Assembly (NCBI GenBank): GCA_014898425.1
Contig: RCSZ01000013.1
Location: 434,001-498,000 of the forward strand
From: Botryotinia globosa
Taxonomy: Eukaryota; Ascomycota; Leotiomycetes; Helotiales; Sclerotiniaceae
Reading direction: 5' to 3'
Length of the DNA: 64,000 bases
Positions 1 through 11,936 of the stretch are shown here, piece by piece. How positions within the stretch are numbered: position 1 is the first letter of the stretch; each line of letters opens with the position of its first letter. The notes beneath the pieces are model-generated. The model worked only from the letters and a program-made list of their open reading frames with translations, searched no databases and had not been told where the DNA came from. A program made the position numbers and the translations under genes.

Positions 1-2600
1 ATCACAATGTTCAAATCGTCCGAGACAAGGAAATCTTACATTAACTTTGCCGATCTGCACACCATGGCGAGAAGTAATATCAGATCAGACATGCAACAAA
101 TCCTGCAACCCAACCTCTAATAATTGCCACGAGATCTATCGACATGCAACAAAAGAAGTGAAAATATCATTAGAAAAATGGGGCCCTGTCATGGCATGGA
201 ATAAGATATGCAACAAAAAATATGCTAATGATCGGTTATGTATCGTGTGCTCCGCCCGAGGACATCTCACCGCTACAATAAAACACACGGGTTTGAATGC
301 ATCGAACACTCACGATCTGGGTACAGTACCTCGGTCTAGATTTCGATTTTGGTAGTTTGTGATGTGATGGTGAGAGCTACTCGTGCGGCCAGAAAGTATG
401 CAACTCCGGCGCGATGAAAATCAGGTTAGTCTTAGTCCTCTTGTACTTTACCATCTTTCTTGTGGTATGTGCATCTAGCGTCGGAGTTGCATACTTTCTG
501 GCTGCATGGATAGATATGCAATAAACTCAATAGAGTCAAGTACCTTTGCAACATGGGTTTACTCTGTACACCGTGGCAAGGTCTCAGATATGCGATGGAA
601 TTTCGACGTTGTTGGCACTGGTCGGGGTTTGGCCTGCTGGGTCTAATACCCATGGCGACAAAGAGACGTGCAACAAAAGAGTTGAGTGCAAGGGAGAGGA
701 ATGTTACGAGCTAAAATAGGGGTCGTGTCCCGCCACGGAGGATGTTAGATGTGCAACAGGACTCTGAAGGGTTGGACTACGGGGTCTGAGCAGCTGGAAT
801 CCCGCCACCGGGGATTGCAGACGTGCAACAAAGAGCCAAGTGCAAGATACGGTAGAGCTCAAGAGCGATGATAAATGCTATTTCCCGCCACGGGGATGGT
901 AGATATGCAACAAATACCCGTTAGTTCCAAAGAGTTTGTTTCGAGTCCCGTAATCGAGCTATGAGGTGGATATAGTGACGGAGCAAGATGTGCAACGAAA
1001 ATCCGAATATAAGCTGTAGAATTATCATCCCCTTTCCGTTCCCACTTCTCCATATCTACATGAGAATCAAGTAGGTTTCAGTTTCACCGTGCCAATGTTG
1101 AGATGTGCAACAACACCGTATATATTCATTCCACCGTAGCAGGCTATCAAATACACCAAAACGTCAAAGTCTGATCTTGATCCATCGGATCGGGTAGTGT
1201 TCAGTCTCATCATGGTACAAGAGATATATGACATAGAAGTGCAATGACATTCCACCGTATTCGAGTTTCAGAAGTGCAACAAATCGCCAGATATTCAAGA
1301 ACTGATCTCGATGTGATGAATTCGTTCCGCCATGGTTTAATTTTAAACATACAACGACAGCTGGATATTGCGTGTATTTTCCAATTTCGAATATGAATAT
1401 CAATTACTTTACCTCCAAATGCACCATGGAAACAACGAGAAATGCGATAAAATCGTGTCAAGTCAGCACCCGATATTCCACCACGGGATGGATATTGAAG
1501 ATTCTCTGACCCATCATACACATCTAAATCTAGGGACCAGGTCCCCACGGCAACATATCGATTGGTACACGACAAGATTCCCAAGATTGAAGAAGAACCT
1601 CCTATTCCGTCGCGGAGAATCTGCAGGTGTGCAACAAACCGTGTATTCGAGATCAAGATCTATATTAAAGTACTTTCTAGTCCTGCCATGGAACGGCATC
1701 AGATACCTAGGTATGCAACACGAATCTCAACAACGGTCGATATTCTACCGTGGAATGGAGTGGAATCAGATATGCAACAAAAGTCCAGGAATAGCACATA
1801 CCCCAACACAGAGAGTTGCAGATGTGCATTGATCTATGAATTTCAAGTGGCAGGCAGGCTTTACACAGTGGAAAAGAGACATATAGATAAGTAAATCTTA
1901 TGATTGTAGGACATCTAGATATGCAAAAAACGAGCATCCACATTCAAAGACGGTACAAAAGAAGCCCACACGCCCCCGTTTGCCGCCATGGAGAGATTTC
2001 AGATGTGCAACAGAACCAATTCTTTCGGATACCCCAGAAGAATGAGGAGGAGATATACAATTACCCCTCGCCCCGTCGTAGAAAAGTGTTAGATATGCAA
2101 CAAAAGTCCAAACCTAAGCCACCCACTTCCCACCACAGCGGATCGCACTCAATCCTGGTTATGATCTAACTTACTTACTACGACAGAGAACTAGTAGACT
2201 TGAACCTCCATCGCGACGAAAATCCCCGGACATCAATCAACAAACTCTGGAATTTCGCAACGAGATTAGAGGGGACACGAAACAAAAGTCCAAGAGAACA
2301 AACTATGCTCCATGGTGGAAGACTTAGATATGCAACAAAAGGTCAGGAAATAACTCAATCTAATTCCAGGATAAAAGATTTCGGACATGTAATATGGCGT
2401 GATCTGGAAGACCCGACACGGAAACCTCGGGGACCAGCGAAATACCACCGGGGGGAACAGAGTGAGATAAAACGAAAGGGCCAAATGTAGCCAGCCAATT
2501 CCCCGTCGCGGTTAGATATGCAACAAAACCAAACCAAAGTGCCTACTGACTACTAATCTTCCACCGCGACAAAACTTCAGATGTGCAACAGAAGAGAAGG
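1..2600. repeat. Degenerate interspersed-motif array, truncated at left edge
   Basis: A two-part motif recurs about 25 times. The first part is close to CCRCCRYGG; the second, 10-25 bases later, is close to AGATRTGCAACAAAAG. TGCAAC-type cores lie near 92, 145, 209, 399, 591, 669, 752, 824, 906, 991, 1106, 1275, 1350, 1630, 1714, 1773, 2006, 2096, 2331, 2519 and 2584. Common spacings are 60-95 bases, and the larger gaps are roughly multiples of that. The sequence between motifs is poorly conserved. All clear copies point the same way, except one inverted copy at 478-505. No long open frame crosses the array. It is best read as an old, diverged tandem repeat of about 80 bases in which one segment stays recognisable; why that segment is retained is unknown. 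It starts at or before base 1. Confidence 0.75.
385..505. repeat. Inverted repeat (28-bp arms) inside the array
   Basis: Bases 385-412 and 478-505 are reverse complements with 26 of 28 positions matching. The arms contain the core AGAAAGTATGCAACTCCG and enclose 65 bases. Each arm carries the TGCAAC part of the array motif, so this is the one place where a motif copy is inverted. A foldback or cruciform could form. Confidence 0.8.
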
Positions 2601-2810
2601 TGTAGATTCAGGTTCGGGTTTAGCTCCAGGTATATACTTGGTTATAAGTTTTCAAAACTATTTTTGTAAGATTTCAGGAAGCTTTAGCGAGTCGCGTGCC
2701 GCATCTTGCGACAATCTTCGCTCGTCTTCTTTTCTATGCCCGTTTCTTTCAACTGTATCGTCCGTACCCCCTGCCTCAAAACTCCCTATACACAATAACT
2801 TCCCTCCCAT

Positions 2811-3593
2811 CTACCACACAACCCTTTCCATAAACAAACACCTAGCCGTCCACACCCTCCCCTCCTCATCTGTTTCAGGCCACATCCCATCCTTCATCCC
2901 CACAATCCTATACCCCCTCCTAGCATACCAATCCTGTCTCTCCACCGGCTGCTTCTTTGTTTTCAGCGCAACATTCCGCTCTTCCTTCCCCGGGTATTCA
3001 TTCGCTATAACTTCTAGTAGTAATTTCCTCGCTGAAATCGGGGGCGAAGAGGCAAGTGCTTCGATTGTATCCATGGTTGCGCGACCTAAACCTAAGCTGC
3101 GCATGGCCCCGGAAATGTAGAGACCGGATATTTTATAGGTGGAGGAGGGAGAGGAGGAGATGGGGGAGGACGGTTGAACTTCGAGGGCTATGTGGCCGAT
3201 GGGGAGGAAGGCGTGGGGTGGTGAGGGTGGGGTACGAGGGAGTGCGTTGAATGTTGTTGCCGAATCGATTAATAGTTCTGATTCCAAGGGGAATTGCGCT
3301 GTGTGGAGCTTATGAAGATCATCGCGAGAGACGGTGGTAATTGGTAGGACCTATAGAGCATGTTAGATTTGTGGGATAATTGGCATGGAGATACGTACGA
3401 TCCATTGAAGAGTAATAGCGCCCTGTCTCTGTTTTTCTCGCCATGATTCTACGTATTCTGAGTTCCAGGTACAGACTACTCGTTGATTGAATAATCTCTC
3501 GACGTGGCATGGAGAGTCTGGATCCCAAGGAATGAGGTCGACTTTTGCGAATTTGGGGGATGGGGAGGAGGGAGTGGTGGGTGGTATGGCCAT
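2811..3593 (-). CDS. GNAT-family N-acetyltransferase
   Basis: Two exons, 3593-3399 and 3350-2811, give 244 residues. The 48-nt intron has a GTACGT donor, a CTAAC branch point and a CTATAG acceptor, and joining keeps the frame. About residues 138-165 carry the acetyl-CoA signature of the GNAT fold: a beta strand (ISGLYIS), then an R-x-x-G-x-G-like pyrophosphate loop (RSLGLGRA, near 148-155), then a helix. The C-terminal part (WYARRGYRIVG) resembles GNAT motif B. The domain suggests acetyl transfer from acetyl-CoA to an amine; the substrate cannot be told. The start is the first Met in an open frame with a plausible upstream region. No signal peptide or membrane segment is seen. The gene lies next to the left-edge array. 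Confidence is high for the fold and low for the role. Confidence 0.82.
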
Positions 3594-4563
3594 TTTTGTG
3601 TACTATGAACGGGCAATGGAAAAGAAGGAGAATAACAAGAATAGCAATTGGAGAAGAATTCGAAACTTAACTATACTGCCATACTCTATCTTACCTTAAC
3701 TACCTACTTATAGACATTGTGAAATGACTCATAGATTGCCTATGATTGCTATCTAACGACAATGAGGATTTGACTTCCACATATGATAATCCGCGTATAT
3801 CCCAGAATATACGAGATCGAAATGTGACATCGAGAGAATGGGGAAAGTGTCTCCTATCTTTAGTGAACGAACGATATCTAATCGTAAGCATATCGGCAAG
3901 TCAGATGTTCAATTGCATCCTGGTCATTGTTGCTGGATCCGTAGATCCGGGGAGACTACTCAATCAAGACCTACCTGTAGTGGCAGAGATTTTGATCGAA
4001 CCATAGGAATTGAGGAAGGAAGTCAATGAATGTGGAAAGCTAGTTGTCGTGATGTCAATTGTAGGGCGTGCATGAAGTGAAGGTTCACATTTGATGTCGC
4101 CGGTTTTAGTGGGTCGGATTAGAGATCAATGATTGGTTGGGCTTCCATCATTTTGAGACGAACTATTTTTCATAAAATCCGAAGAGGATACGGACAAGAG
4201 GCTGGGTGTTCGATATTCAGAAGAGAAAAATAGATACCTATAGTAAGTCACGTTGAATCAATTGAATACTTGACTTTATGTAGGTATCAAGATTATCTGT
4301 AAAATAAATGTAATTCTTGCAAGAGTATTGTGTGCATACAAACGTGCGACTCAATGGCTCATATCTTCAATTGAAGTGACGTGAAGTCTATCTAGATGGG
4401 TCTTTTTTCCAAAACCAGCATCGTCTGGGTGCAATTCTGCCTCCCAAGCCCAGGTTCCGAAACGCCAACGCTATGTAAATGTAAAAGCAAATCTTCAATC
4501 ATAGTTCCATAAACAAAAGATATCCCCCGGTGAAGAATGAGAAGAGTATTCCCTCCACATCAT
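3594..4563. other. Intergenic, 5' side of the GNAT gene and 3' side of the PLC-like gene
   Basis: No credible coding exon. The part next to 3594 should hold the GNAT promoter, and the part next to 4563 the 3' end of the PLC-like transcript. Only short open frames without splice context are seen. Confidence 0.5.
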
Positions 4564-5805
4564 CTATAACCAGACCAAGTTCCCAATTGCGACCACTCCA
4601 ATCATAGCCCACATCCATTCCCAAGTCTTCCACATCCCCAAACCTAGAGAGCTAGCACCACTTTCGGAATCACTACTGGAATCACGACTGGCGGTTAAAA
4701 CACTCGTACTAACGTTCGTCCTTCCGGTGGTTCCCCCATAAATTCCATTCATAATATCCGCGGTGTCGATACTAGGTCCTACGTTGAAGAAATCTACCAG
4801 AATAAAAGTTGGTTTGATGCCCCACTCGCTCTTGCACTGCTTTGCCTGAGTTCCCAATGCACCTGTTGTGTCGGTAGCGGCGGAGTTTGTTGTAGTGATA
4901 TTGCTTACATCTGGGATGGTGATACCAAATGATTGGGCTGTATCGGCGAAGTGATTGATGAGACCCATGTAATTAGATGAGACAGCGGCGGAGGCAGAAT
5001 CGACGCTGCTAGGACGTTGGAGAGTACAATTGAAGGCATCTAGAGACAGAACCCCAAAATAGGTTTCGAATACGTATGTAAATTCCGGGAGGAGATATGG
5101 ATATTTGGAATCATAGTCAATGCTTGCGATGAAAGTAATCAATCTCTTGTTGGCAGTGATGAGGGTTTGAAGGGTTGGCCAAGTAGCGATTGGTGCGGTA
5201 GTAGAAGTAGGAGTATAGCCGTAAGTATCGATACCGGAAGATGAAAAGACAGATCCGAAGGTAGCGGCTGATTCGTCGTCGGAGTTAACAAGGATCAGAG
5301 TGACAACTTCGTTAGTATTGGCATCCATCCATGTCTTAATTTCTTTGAGAAACGTTTCAAGACTACCGCCATCGAGGAGTAAACAAGATGTGTGACATAG
5401 TTCTAAAGTTCCGTTCGAGTTATGAACCTGTGCTTGAAGCAATCTAATACCGGCGGATAGAGCAACAGTAGCATTGTAAAATTGATTCCCTGATGTTGAA
5501 TACCCAGTCGTTGAGTCTCGAAGGAATGCAACGTCGTGAGCACCCATATGTGTTATGTCATTGTAGTTTCGACTACATAGTTCTGGTGAGTTATTACAGG
5601 CAGTCGTGCTTGTTGATACTGCTTTAGCGACTGATACGGAACTGGTTGATGATGTAGCTGATGTTGCAACTGCAACAGATATCGACGACGATGATGATTC
5701 TTGACCTCCGAATCCTCCATCTCCTCCACCGCCATTTTGAGGCATGGCCTGCGAAGAGCTAACCAAAGAAAGAATTGCCGCTGCGGCAAATGCAAATGAC
5801 CGCAT
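4564..5805 (-). CDS. GPI-anchored PLC-like (PI-PLC X domain-like) secreted protein
   Basis: A single exon of 413 residues. An N-terminal signal peptide (about 1-20, ending SSSQA) precedes a low-complexity Gly/Ser/Thr/Val linker (about 24-68). A PLC-like TIM-barrel domain follows at about 70-345. The fungal PLC-like signatures are visible: GAHDVAF with His90, and LCHTSC with His138, the positions expected for the paired active-site histidines of the PI-PLC X superfamily. Several N-x-S/T sites and paired cysteines suit a secreted protein. The Ser-rich tail and terminal hydrophobic stretch (WAMIGVVAIGNLVWL) look like a GPI-attachment signal. I infer a cell-surface phosphodiesterase-like protein. 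The Y domain and calcium-binding C2 domain of signalling PLCs are absent, so it is not a canonical PLC. Its substrate is unknown. Confidence 0.85.
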   Translation of the reverse strand: MRSFAFAAAAILSLVSSSQAMPQNGGGGDGGFGGQESSSSSISVAVATSATSSTSSVSVAKAVSTSTTACNNSPELCSRNYNDITHMGAHDVAFLRDSTTGYSTSGNQFYNATVALSAGIRLLQAQVHNSNGTLELCHTSCLLLDGGSLETFLKEIKTWMDANTNEVVTLILVNSDDESAATFGSVFSSSGIDTYGYTPTSTTAPIATWPTLQTLITANKRLITFIASIDYDSKYPYLLPEFTYVFETYFGVLSLDAFNCTLQRPSSVDSASAAVSSNYMGLINHFADTAQSFGITIPDVSNITTTNSAATDTTGALGTQAKQCKSEWGIKPTFILVDFFNVGPSIDTADIMNGIYGGTTGRTNVSTSVLTASRDSSSDSESGASSLGLGMWKTWEWMWAMIGVVAIGNLVWL

Positions 5806-8233
5806 ATTTAGCGGAGTAAAGAATTTTCACAAGAATGAGATAAAGATCCTTCGTTCGAAAGAGTGGTAAGGCTATAAAACGTGTTGCTTTTGAAGAAATA
5901 TGGCAAAGAAAACACCACAAGTGCTCAACAACAGATATATGAGAAAATTCAAACACCCAAAAATAAAAAATAAATCTTGAAAAGAATGAAAGAGGCTTCA
6001 AAAGTATGGAGAACTTTTGATCAAAGTAAATAGATTACCCATATATGAAAACTAGGGAATGGATACATTACGACTCGCCTCGTTCTACTGCGCCTCGTTT
6101 CCTCTTGAAATTAATTCTCTTGAAATTGTCGTAAGCCAACAACATTACGAGTCTTGGAAAAGTGGACCTCATCCGTATTCGAGTAAGAATTAGAAAGGAG
6201 AACTTCCAATCAATACTTCTAGATCTGCATGAAACGATGGAAAAGTCCCGGTTTGAGGATGGTATAGGATGTCACACCGGGTGATGCTTGTTCAAGTCAA
6301 ATCGTTTATACTGACGTTTGAGGTTGGTGAGAGAGCGAGGATCTTTGCATGTCCCCAAAAAATTGGCTGGAAAGATACGAAAATCTTCCTAGAGCCGTTT
6401 CTATTTTTATCCTTTTATCCTTAATTGAGGCGTTGAGAAATCAATGCATTGACCCAAAGAAGTGTACGAAGTAATCGCTACAGCCAACAGTCGGCGTCGC
6501 GGAAGATGACGAGGACGACTGATTAAATTGACCAATGTAAGCTCTCTCTATCGCGCAACAATGGAGAATGATCTTCAAGAGTTGCAGCTGGCCCTTGAGC
6601 TGGACCTGCCACCAGCCCACCTGCCAAAGTTATCAAGTGGGTGAAGTTGTAGTTGAAGAAGGCTGAAGATGTTGATCTTATGCCAACCACGATGAACCAT
6701 CCATGATACCTATGCAACTTCTAGCCACCGGGAATAGGTACCCCGTTCCTGAAAAGATCTAGTCTAGTATAGTAGGTAAGTAAGCAACCAACACCATGGA
6801 CAAAAATCAATGTACCAGTATCGAATATTAATAATCTTTGGCTGTACGAAGTACAAAGTATACGATATCAGACCTTCCAAATGAAAGCTCTACGAGTCTG
6901 CCTCGCCCATATCTGTCCACCATATCGAAATCTGTAAGAGATTAGAGAATTTCCCATCTTCTCCACTCTATTCCGAGTCTACCGGATTCAAACCAAAGAT
7001 CAGACCAGACCAGACAATCCACAATTCATCAAACAACACCCGCTCCATGCTTCTCCTCCAGAGTGTTCGAGGTTCGACACTTGTGTTCTTTCGCGGGGTA
7101 AAGAGGTACTATGTCAAATATGTACGAAGTAACGAATGATCCTGTTTGATGGTTGATTACCTGAAAGCGGCATTGAATCTGGATGATTCGAAAATGATTC
7201 ACTGGAAAGCCGAATGGAGAAATGGATGAAACTCGTGTATGCTCGGTGCTCACCCTGGCACAAGTTTATAGTAGGGACGGCCATGATGTAAGTAAGGTTG
7301 GGATCGTCCACCAACCACTGTCATCTCAAGTGAAATAAACTTTACCCCCTATCACGTGAGATTTGAACGACGAAATATCTCTCATGGGCCAATGTCGATT
7401 CGTTATATTCCCAATCTTCTCTCTTGCTTCGTACATGTTGAAGCACTAAAAACATACCACAGTGTCAAGTTGAAAGCAGTCATGTCATTGAAAACATTGT
7501 GTTTGGATGTAACAGCACTGTTGAGATGCATGAATTCATCTACACAGTTCTCGTGTTTGTTTATTGAAGCCTTGGAAGAGAGCCGAAGAGAGCCGAGCAA
7601 CGGAGAGTGAAGTAGTAAAAGAACGTAGAGATACATACCAAGAAGGAGAAAAGGAACGGAAATTTACTGCAAATGTGATGTTAACACTACCATTTTGTAA
7701 CTTACATCACTTCCCCAGAGCAATTGATCAGCCATTATATCTTCAACTCAAAAGCCCCTTCAAAATCTCTACATCTGCAGCCTGCAAAGAAATATATCAA
7801 CCTACGCTCTAAATCTATCGTCAACTGAAAAGTCTGCAATACCAATCCCCAATTCACACACATAAATCTACATATATAAAAGAAGATTTGTATCAACCAT
7901 CTGTATCTGTGGATCCTTCAAGAATCAATCAAGCATGAAGGAATAGCGGGGTCGTCGCTTTGGAAAATATAATACAAAGTAAATAAGATACCCCGCATCA
8001 CGTGTCAATTGCTCATCTCTCACTTCGAATTCGAATTCCCAACATCGATATCGTTCTATCGTTCTTCAACACCTGTCTAGTATCGCCTTCCAGAAAAGTA
8101 AAATAAAGTCTCGCATCCATTCCGAAAACTTCAGATATTCCTAATATTCCACATCACATCACATCACATCACATCTCATCTCACATCCCAAACCGCCCCC
8201 TTCCATCACACAAAACACAAACCCCCCAAAACA
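5806..8233. other. Intergenic, divergent promoter region of the PLC-like and ECM15-like genes
   Basis: About 2.4 kb without a gene I can support. Short open frames at 6.5-6.7, 7.0-7.3 and 7.36-7.8 kb lack splice context and protein-like composition. The stretch holds two CACGTG palindromes and, near 8152-8187, a short CACAT-type repeat just before the ECM15-like start. Confidence 0.5.
7999..8004. promoter_or_regulatory. CACGTG E-box-like site upstream of the ECM15-like gene
   Basis: A CACGTG palindrome about 230 bases before the start codon; a second lies at 7353-7358. In fungi this hexamer is bound by bHLH factors of the Cbf1 type. Function here is inference from sequence and position only. 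Confidence 0.3.
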
Positions 8234-8949
8234 ATGGCCTCTTCGTCTTCCGACAGCAGCGCAATCGATTATGTGAATCTTCCTACACCTCCCAGAGCCG
8301 TTGCAGATTTTTGTTTGATTCCCGTATTTCCCCTTTCAATTTTCCTTCTCTTCTTGTTCCCAGTCTCACTCTTATCCAGCTACCCAGCTAACACACCATA
8401 GATCGGTACACCCACCGCGTCGGTATCGAAAGAAGTAGCTGCTGTTCAGCGATTGATGAAGGCTAGTGGGTTGAGTTATAGTATGCATTCTGCTGGTACG
8501 ACTGTTGGTATGTAATCTCTTCTTAGATGCTTGCAATTTGTAACGGTTTCGATCTCGGGATGCCGGAGTTTCGAGACGGGATGGTCGTGATGAAGAGGTG
8601 CTTTGAAAAGTTTCGTGATATGACGCTTTATGGTTATGGAAATCTTGCAAGCGCAAGCTCGAGTGGAATTATACTAGGTATATAGAGAGAGATCATAGTG
8701 GGAGAAATCACACTTCCGGTTCATAATGATCAAGTGGAATACTAACCACTCACCCACCATACAGAAGGCACCTGGGACGAAGTAATGCGCCTGATAGGTC
8801 AAGCCCACACGCTCGTCCATCAAAATGGTGTTTTGCGTGTTCAGACTGATATTAGAGCCGGTACGCGGACAGACAAGGAACAGCATTTTGCGGAGAAGGT
8901 TACGAAGGTTGAGAGTTTGCTTGCCGGGGAGGAAGATGGTGGGAAGTAG
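8234..8949 (+). CDS. ECM15: ECM15/MTH1187-type thiamine-binding-like protein
   Basis: Three exons, 8234-8323, 8402-8507 and 8765-8949, encode 126 residues. Introns have GTATTT and GTATGT donors with CATAG and ACAG acceptors; the second is long (257 nt) for this region. The protein has the pattern of the MTH1187/YkoF-like family: a strand DFCLIPIGTPTASVSKEV, then a helix with a conserved SGLSYSMHSAGTTVEGTWDEVM segment (residues about 50-75), then a ferredoxin-like second half with IRAGTRTDKEQHFAEKV. Yeast Ecm15 and bacterial homologues are of similar small size and form oligomers that can bind thiamine-like ligands. The function in fungi is poorly defined, and thiamine binding here is by family only. 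The start was chosen because it gives the complete family N terminus. Confidence 0.87.
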
Positions 8950-9546
8950 AGAAGGAGGAAAGAGGGTTGGATTGAGAGGTTGATGAATGAATGATAAGCG
9001 AAGGGGTTTGGGAGTTGCAGAGTTGAGAGCTGAGAGCTGAGAATACCTGAATCGCGTCGAGGGCTTGAAGAAAAGCACCGCGAATACCTAGCAGTGAATG
9101 ATGAATTGCAGTATACTTGGTTCGTGAATGCTACAGGTTGGGGCAACGAGGGTAGAAGTTAAGAAGCGTGAAGAATATTCATGCTGTGTGTGAAAATGAT
9201 AAAACGACACAACGCACGGTTTTGATCAAGGGTATATATACGGCCGTACTTGCTACATCTTCAAATTGCAAACATGGTATCTACATCATGAAAAATATCT
9301 TTTGGTATTTTCTATCGACTCAGGATATCGCATTGGTACTGTCGATATACTTAGGGCCCAAGTATTGTTTTTTTGTTTTTTTGGCACAATGTATTTGCTG
9401 GCTAGCATGACCGGGATGATGCTAATTATTCGGATTGTATCAAATATTTGATGGACATCGTTCAAGTGTGCTGGGATAGTCAATGAACATCTTCCATGGT
9501 CGATCTTGACATTCAGAATATTTCTCCGTCTTCCTGATCCATGTCC
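8950..9546. other. Convergent 3' intergenic region (ECM15-like / POP3)
   Basis: About 600 bases between two genes transcribed towards each other. It should hold both 3' UTRs. No gene or clear repeat is visible. Confidence 0.5.
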
Positions 9547-10590
9547 TCATTTAGCCTTCACCGCACCAATCGTGGTTTGAATAGAATTAATTTTCGTCTC
9601 CAGAAACTCCGCCTTCTTCGCCTCACTCAGCCAAGGTATTTCGATTTCCCCCACACAATTTCGGATCAAATCAACCAAAGCCTTAGAATTTGGAGCATCG
9701 TCTAGGATTCCAAGGAACGAAACTCTTGGTAGACCGAGTGCTGTTGCTATCCGGGTTTCGGATCCTTTAGGTAGTTGTACTAATCTTGTGGATGGTTTAG
9801 TAGGGTATGCTTTTGAGGCTGTATTAAGGAGCTGGGGAAGATGGGAGTTGAAAATTGGGTGCTGATTGGAGCGGGCAACGAAGATGGCTGAGAAATGAGC
9901 ACGGGGTGGGCTTTGAGTACTGGCGTCGACTTCGTTAGATTGGGGCCGAGTTTCTGGTCCGGTGTTGAGACTTTCTTTGGCCTCAAGGCCTCTTTTGGTT
10001 GATTCTTCTAGCATTCGATGGATACTATTAAGGCCTGTGACGATATAGGAAGAGATTTCAGGCGATGAAGGAACATCTGAGGATATCTCATTTTCTGACT
10101 TCGGGTCTCTTCTCTTGCGCTTCTTGCTTCGCTTTCCTTTAGATGGAGTAATGTGATTGGAACGATATGCACCAATGGGGGACAGTAAACTGCAAAAACT
10201 ATTAGCCTTGTAATTACTATGGACTTGGCCTTGCTTTCGAGGAATTCTTGGATAAATACTGCAGAACTCTCTGCATTCATGTGCTGTCTGGGCATTTTAA
10301 GGGGAAGAGCGACGTCAAGAAGAATCTCCTTGTAGTATAAATCAATGAGTGTAAGATAATTTCAGGTTCTTATGCATCAGGTTATTTACACACCTGCATA
10401 GAAGTTCCACAATGGTTTCTTGATCTTTGAAAGATACTTGTGGCCTGCAATTGCAGATTAATATTGCTCCAATACAAACATGCGCATGCCATATATCATA
10501 TAGTATGTAGCATTGAATGTTTACTAACCAATTAGCTAATGTAAATGGAGTATCCAATTCATAGATGGTTTTCGCTTTTCTATAATCCAT
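9547..10590 (-). CDS. POP3: RNase P / RNase MRP subunit Pop3
   Basis: Three exons, 10590-10529, 10444-10394 and 10189-9547, give 251 residues. Both introns have clear acceptors (TTGCAG, TTTGCAG), and both junctions fall inside codons that rejoin to family-typical residues. The N terminus (DYRKAKTIYELDTPF) and the following short helix region (FKDQETIVELLCSLLSPIG) match fungal Pop3. A basic Lys/Arg-rich patch (KGKRSKKRKRR) follows, as in the family. The middle and C terminus (IVTGLNSIHRMLEES; FVARSNQHPIFNSHLPQLL; VQLPKGSETRIATALGLPR) match the L7Ae-like fold of Pop3/Rpp38 proteins. The product should be a nuclear/nucleolar protein of RNase P and MRP acting in tRNA 5'-end and rRNA processing. 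The small exons would be easy to miss in automated annotation. Confidence 0.88.
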
Positions 10591-11936
10591 TTTTTTCCTT
10601 TCTCTTTCTCGGGTGGAAACAATAATAAGAGAGGTAGATGGCTATTTTGAAGGGAGAATATATACTAGATGAATTGTGAAGATTGAGATTCTCTCTCTAT
10701 CAGACTATTCAGTTTGAATGATTTCAACTCATGTGATCATGTGATGAATATGCCGATTGATACGTCGTACATTGTAGTGCAGTATGTAAATGAGCAAAAT
10801 GTGATGCAGATGTTCAAAACCCTATGGAGTATTTGATTGATGCATCGGTAGACCAGATAAAACAAACGTACACTAGCTTCCACTAAACACAATCGGGCTT
10901 AGCAGCTGCACAGAATTCTGCTTCTCTAGTGACGCATCCATACCTCAGGCTGCAATTTTTGTGTTTGGCGCGTGAACTTTGTCAGCTTGAACTCTCGAAG
11001 CCTTGCCACTTTAACATGTTGTTTCTAGGCAGCCTCATCCAATGTCATTTTCATGAGGAAGAATCACATGACTCCTTGCCGCTTTAACACACACGTCGAG
11101 AGTGATGGTGGGGCGATGAAGCTCTATGACACTCATTCCTACCTAGTGGTGAACTTTTGATAAGAGTTATGACTAGGTGCTAGGTAGGTAAATCATCATC
11201 GTCCAAACCCCTTCTATCATAAACATTCCAAAAATTAATTCACACAAAACAACTTTTAATATTTCAATTCCAGCTTCCTTCTCTTTTTTTCTATATTGCA
11301 AAAGGATATTGATTTTGCTTATGAATAAGGAAAAGAAGACAGGTCTCCTTTGATACTTATTCACTGCACTTCAATACAGTACAAGAAATACATCGAGTTA
11401 TCTTAGTTTTTACCTTACCTTACCTTGGTTCTAGGTATCTTTCCAATCCGATTTCGTTGATTGCAACTACGTAACTACCTCTCTCTCCCTCCCTCCCTCC
11501 CTCTCTCTCCTCTCTCTCTCTTACTTCTCCTCCCACGACACATACACTCACTACGCACACAGAGAACAATCTTTTGTCCTTCTACTTACCACCCTCCCCA
11601 ACAGATTTCTATCGGGAAAACGTTAATCAATGGTAGCTTTCGATCCTACATCTTAATCGCATAATCAATCTACTTCAACCTCTTAATTCTTGTCCTACGA
11701 ATCTACCCCTCTCATTCCGTCATACGGCTCTACCCAAAAGGTCAATTCTTCAATCTCATCCCCAAATTCACCAGCCTCAACCTCGTGCGGGGAATGTCAA
11801 TTCTATAAATTATAATCACCCATGCGATTTTCTTAGAGGTTCATTGTGTGAATTTTAACGAAAGGTTTCCGCTGCTACAGCTCCTGCTGTCCTGGACAGC
11901 TTCTATCCCATTCATTCAGTTTCTCAACCTTACCAA
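10591..11936. other. Divergent promoter region of POP3 and the large USP gene
   Basis: About 1.35 kb with no supportable gene. The half next to 11936 becomes pyrimidine-rich on the plus strand (CTCC and TC tracts near 11480-11522), as is common just upstream of fungal transcription starts. An unusually long 5' leader for the USP gene is likely. Confidence 0.45.

Noticed and set aside
1..2600. CRISPR-like array
   Set aside because: Spacing is irregular, the repeated part is degenerate, and the genome is eukaryotic.
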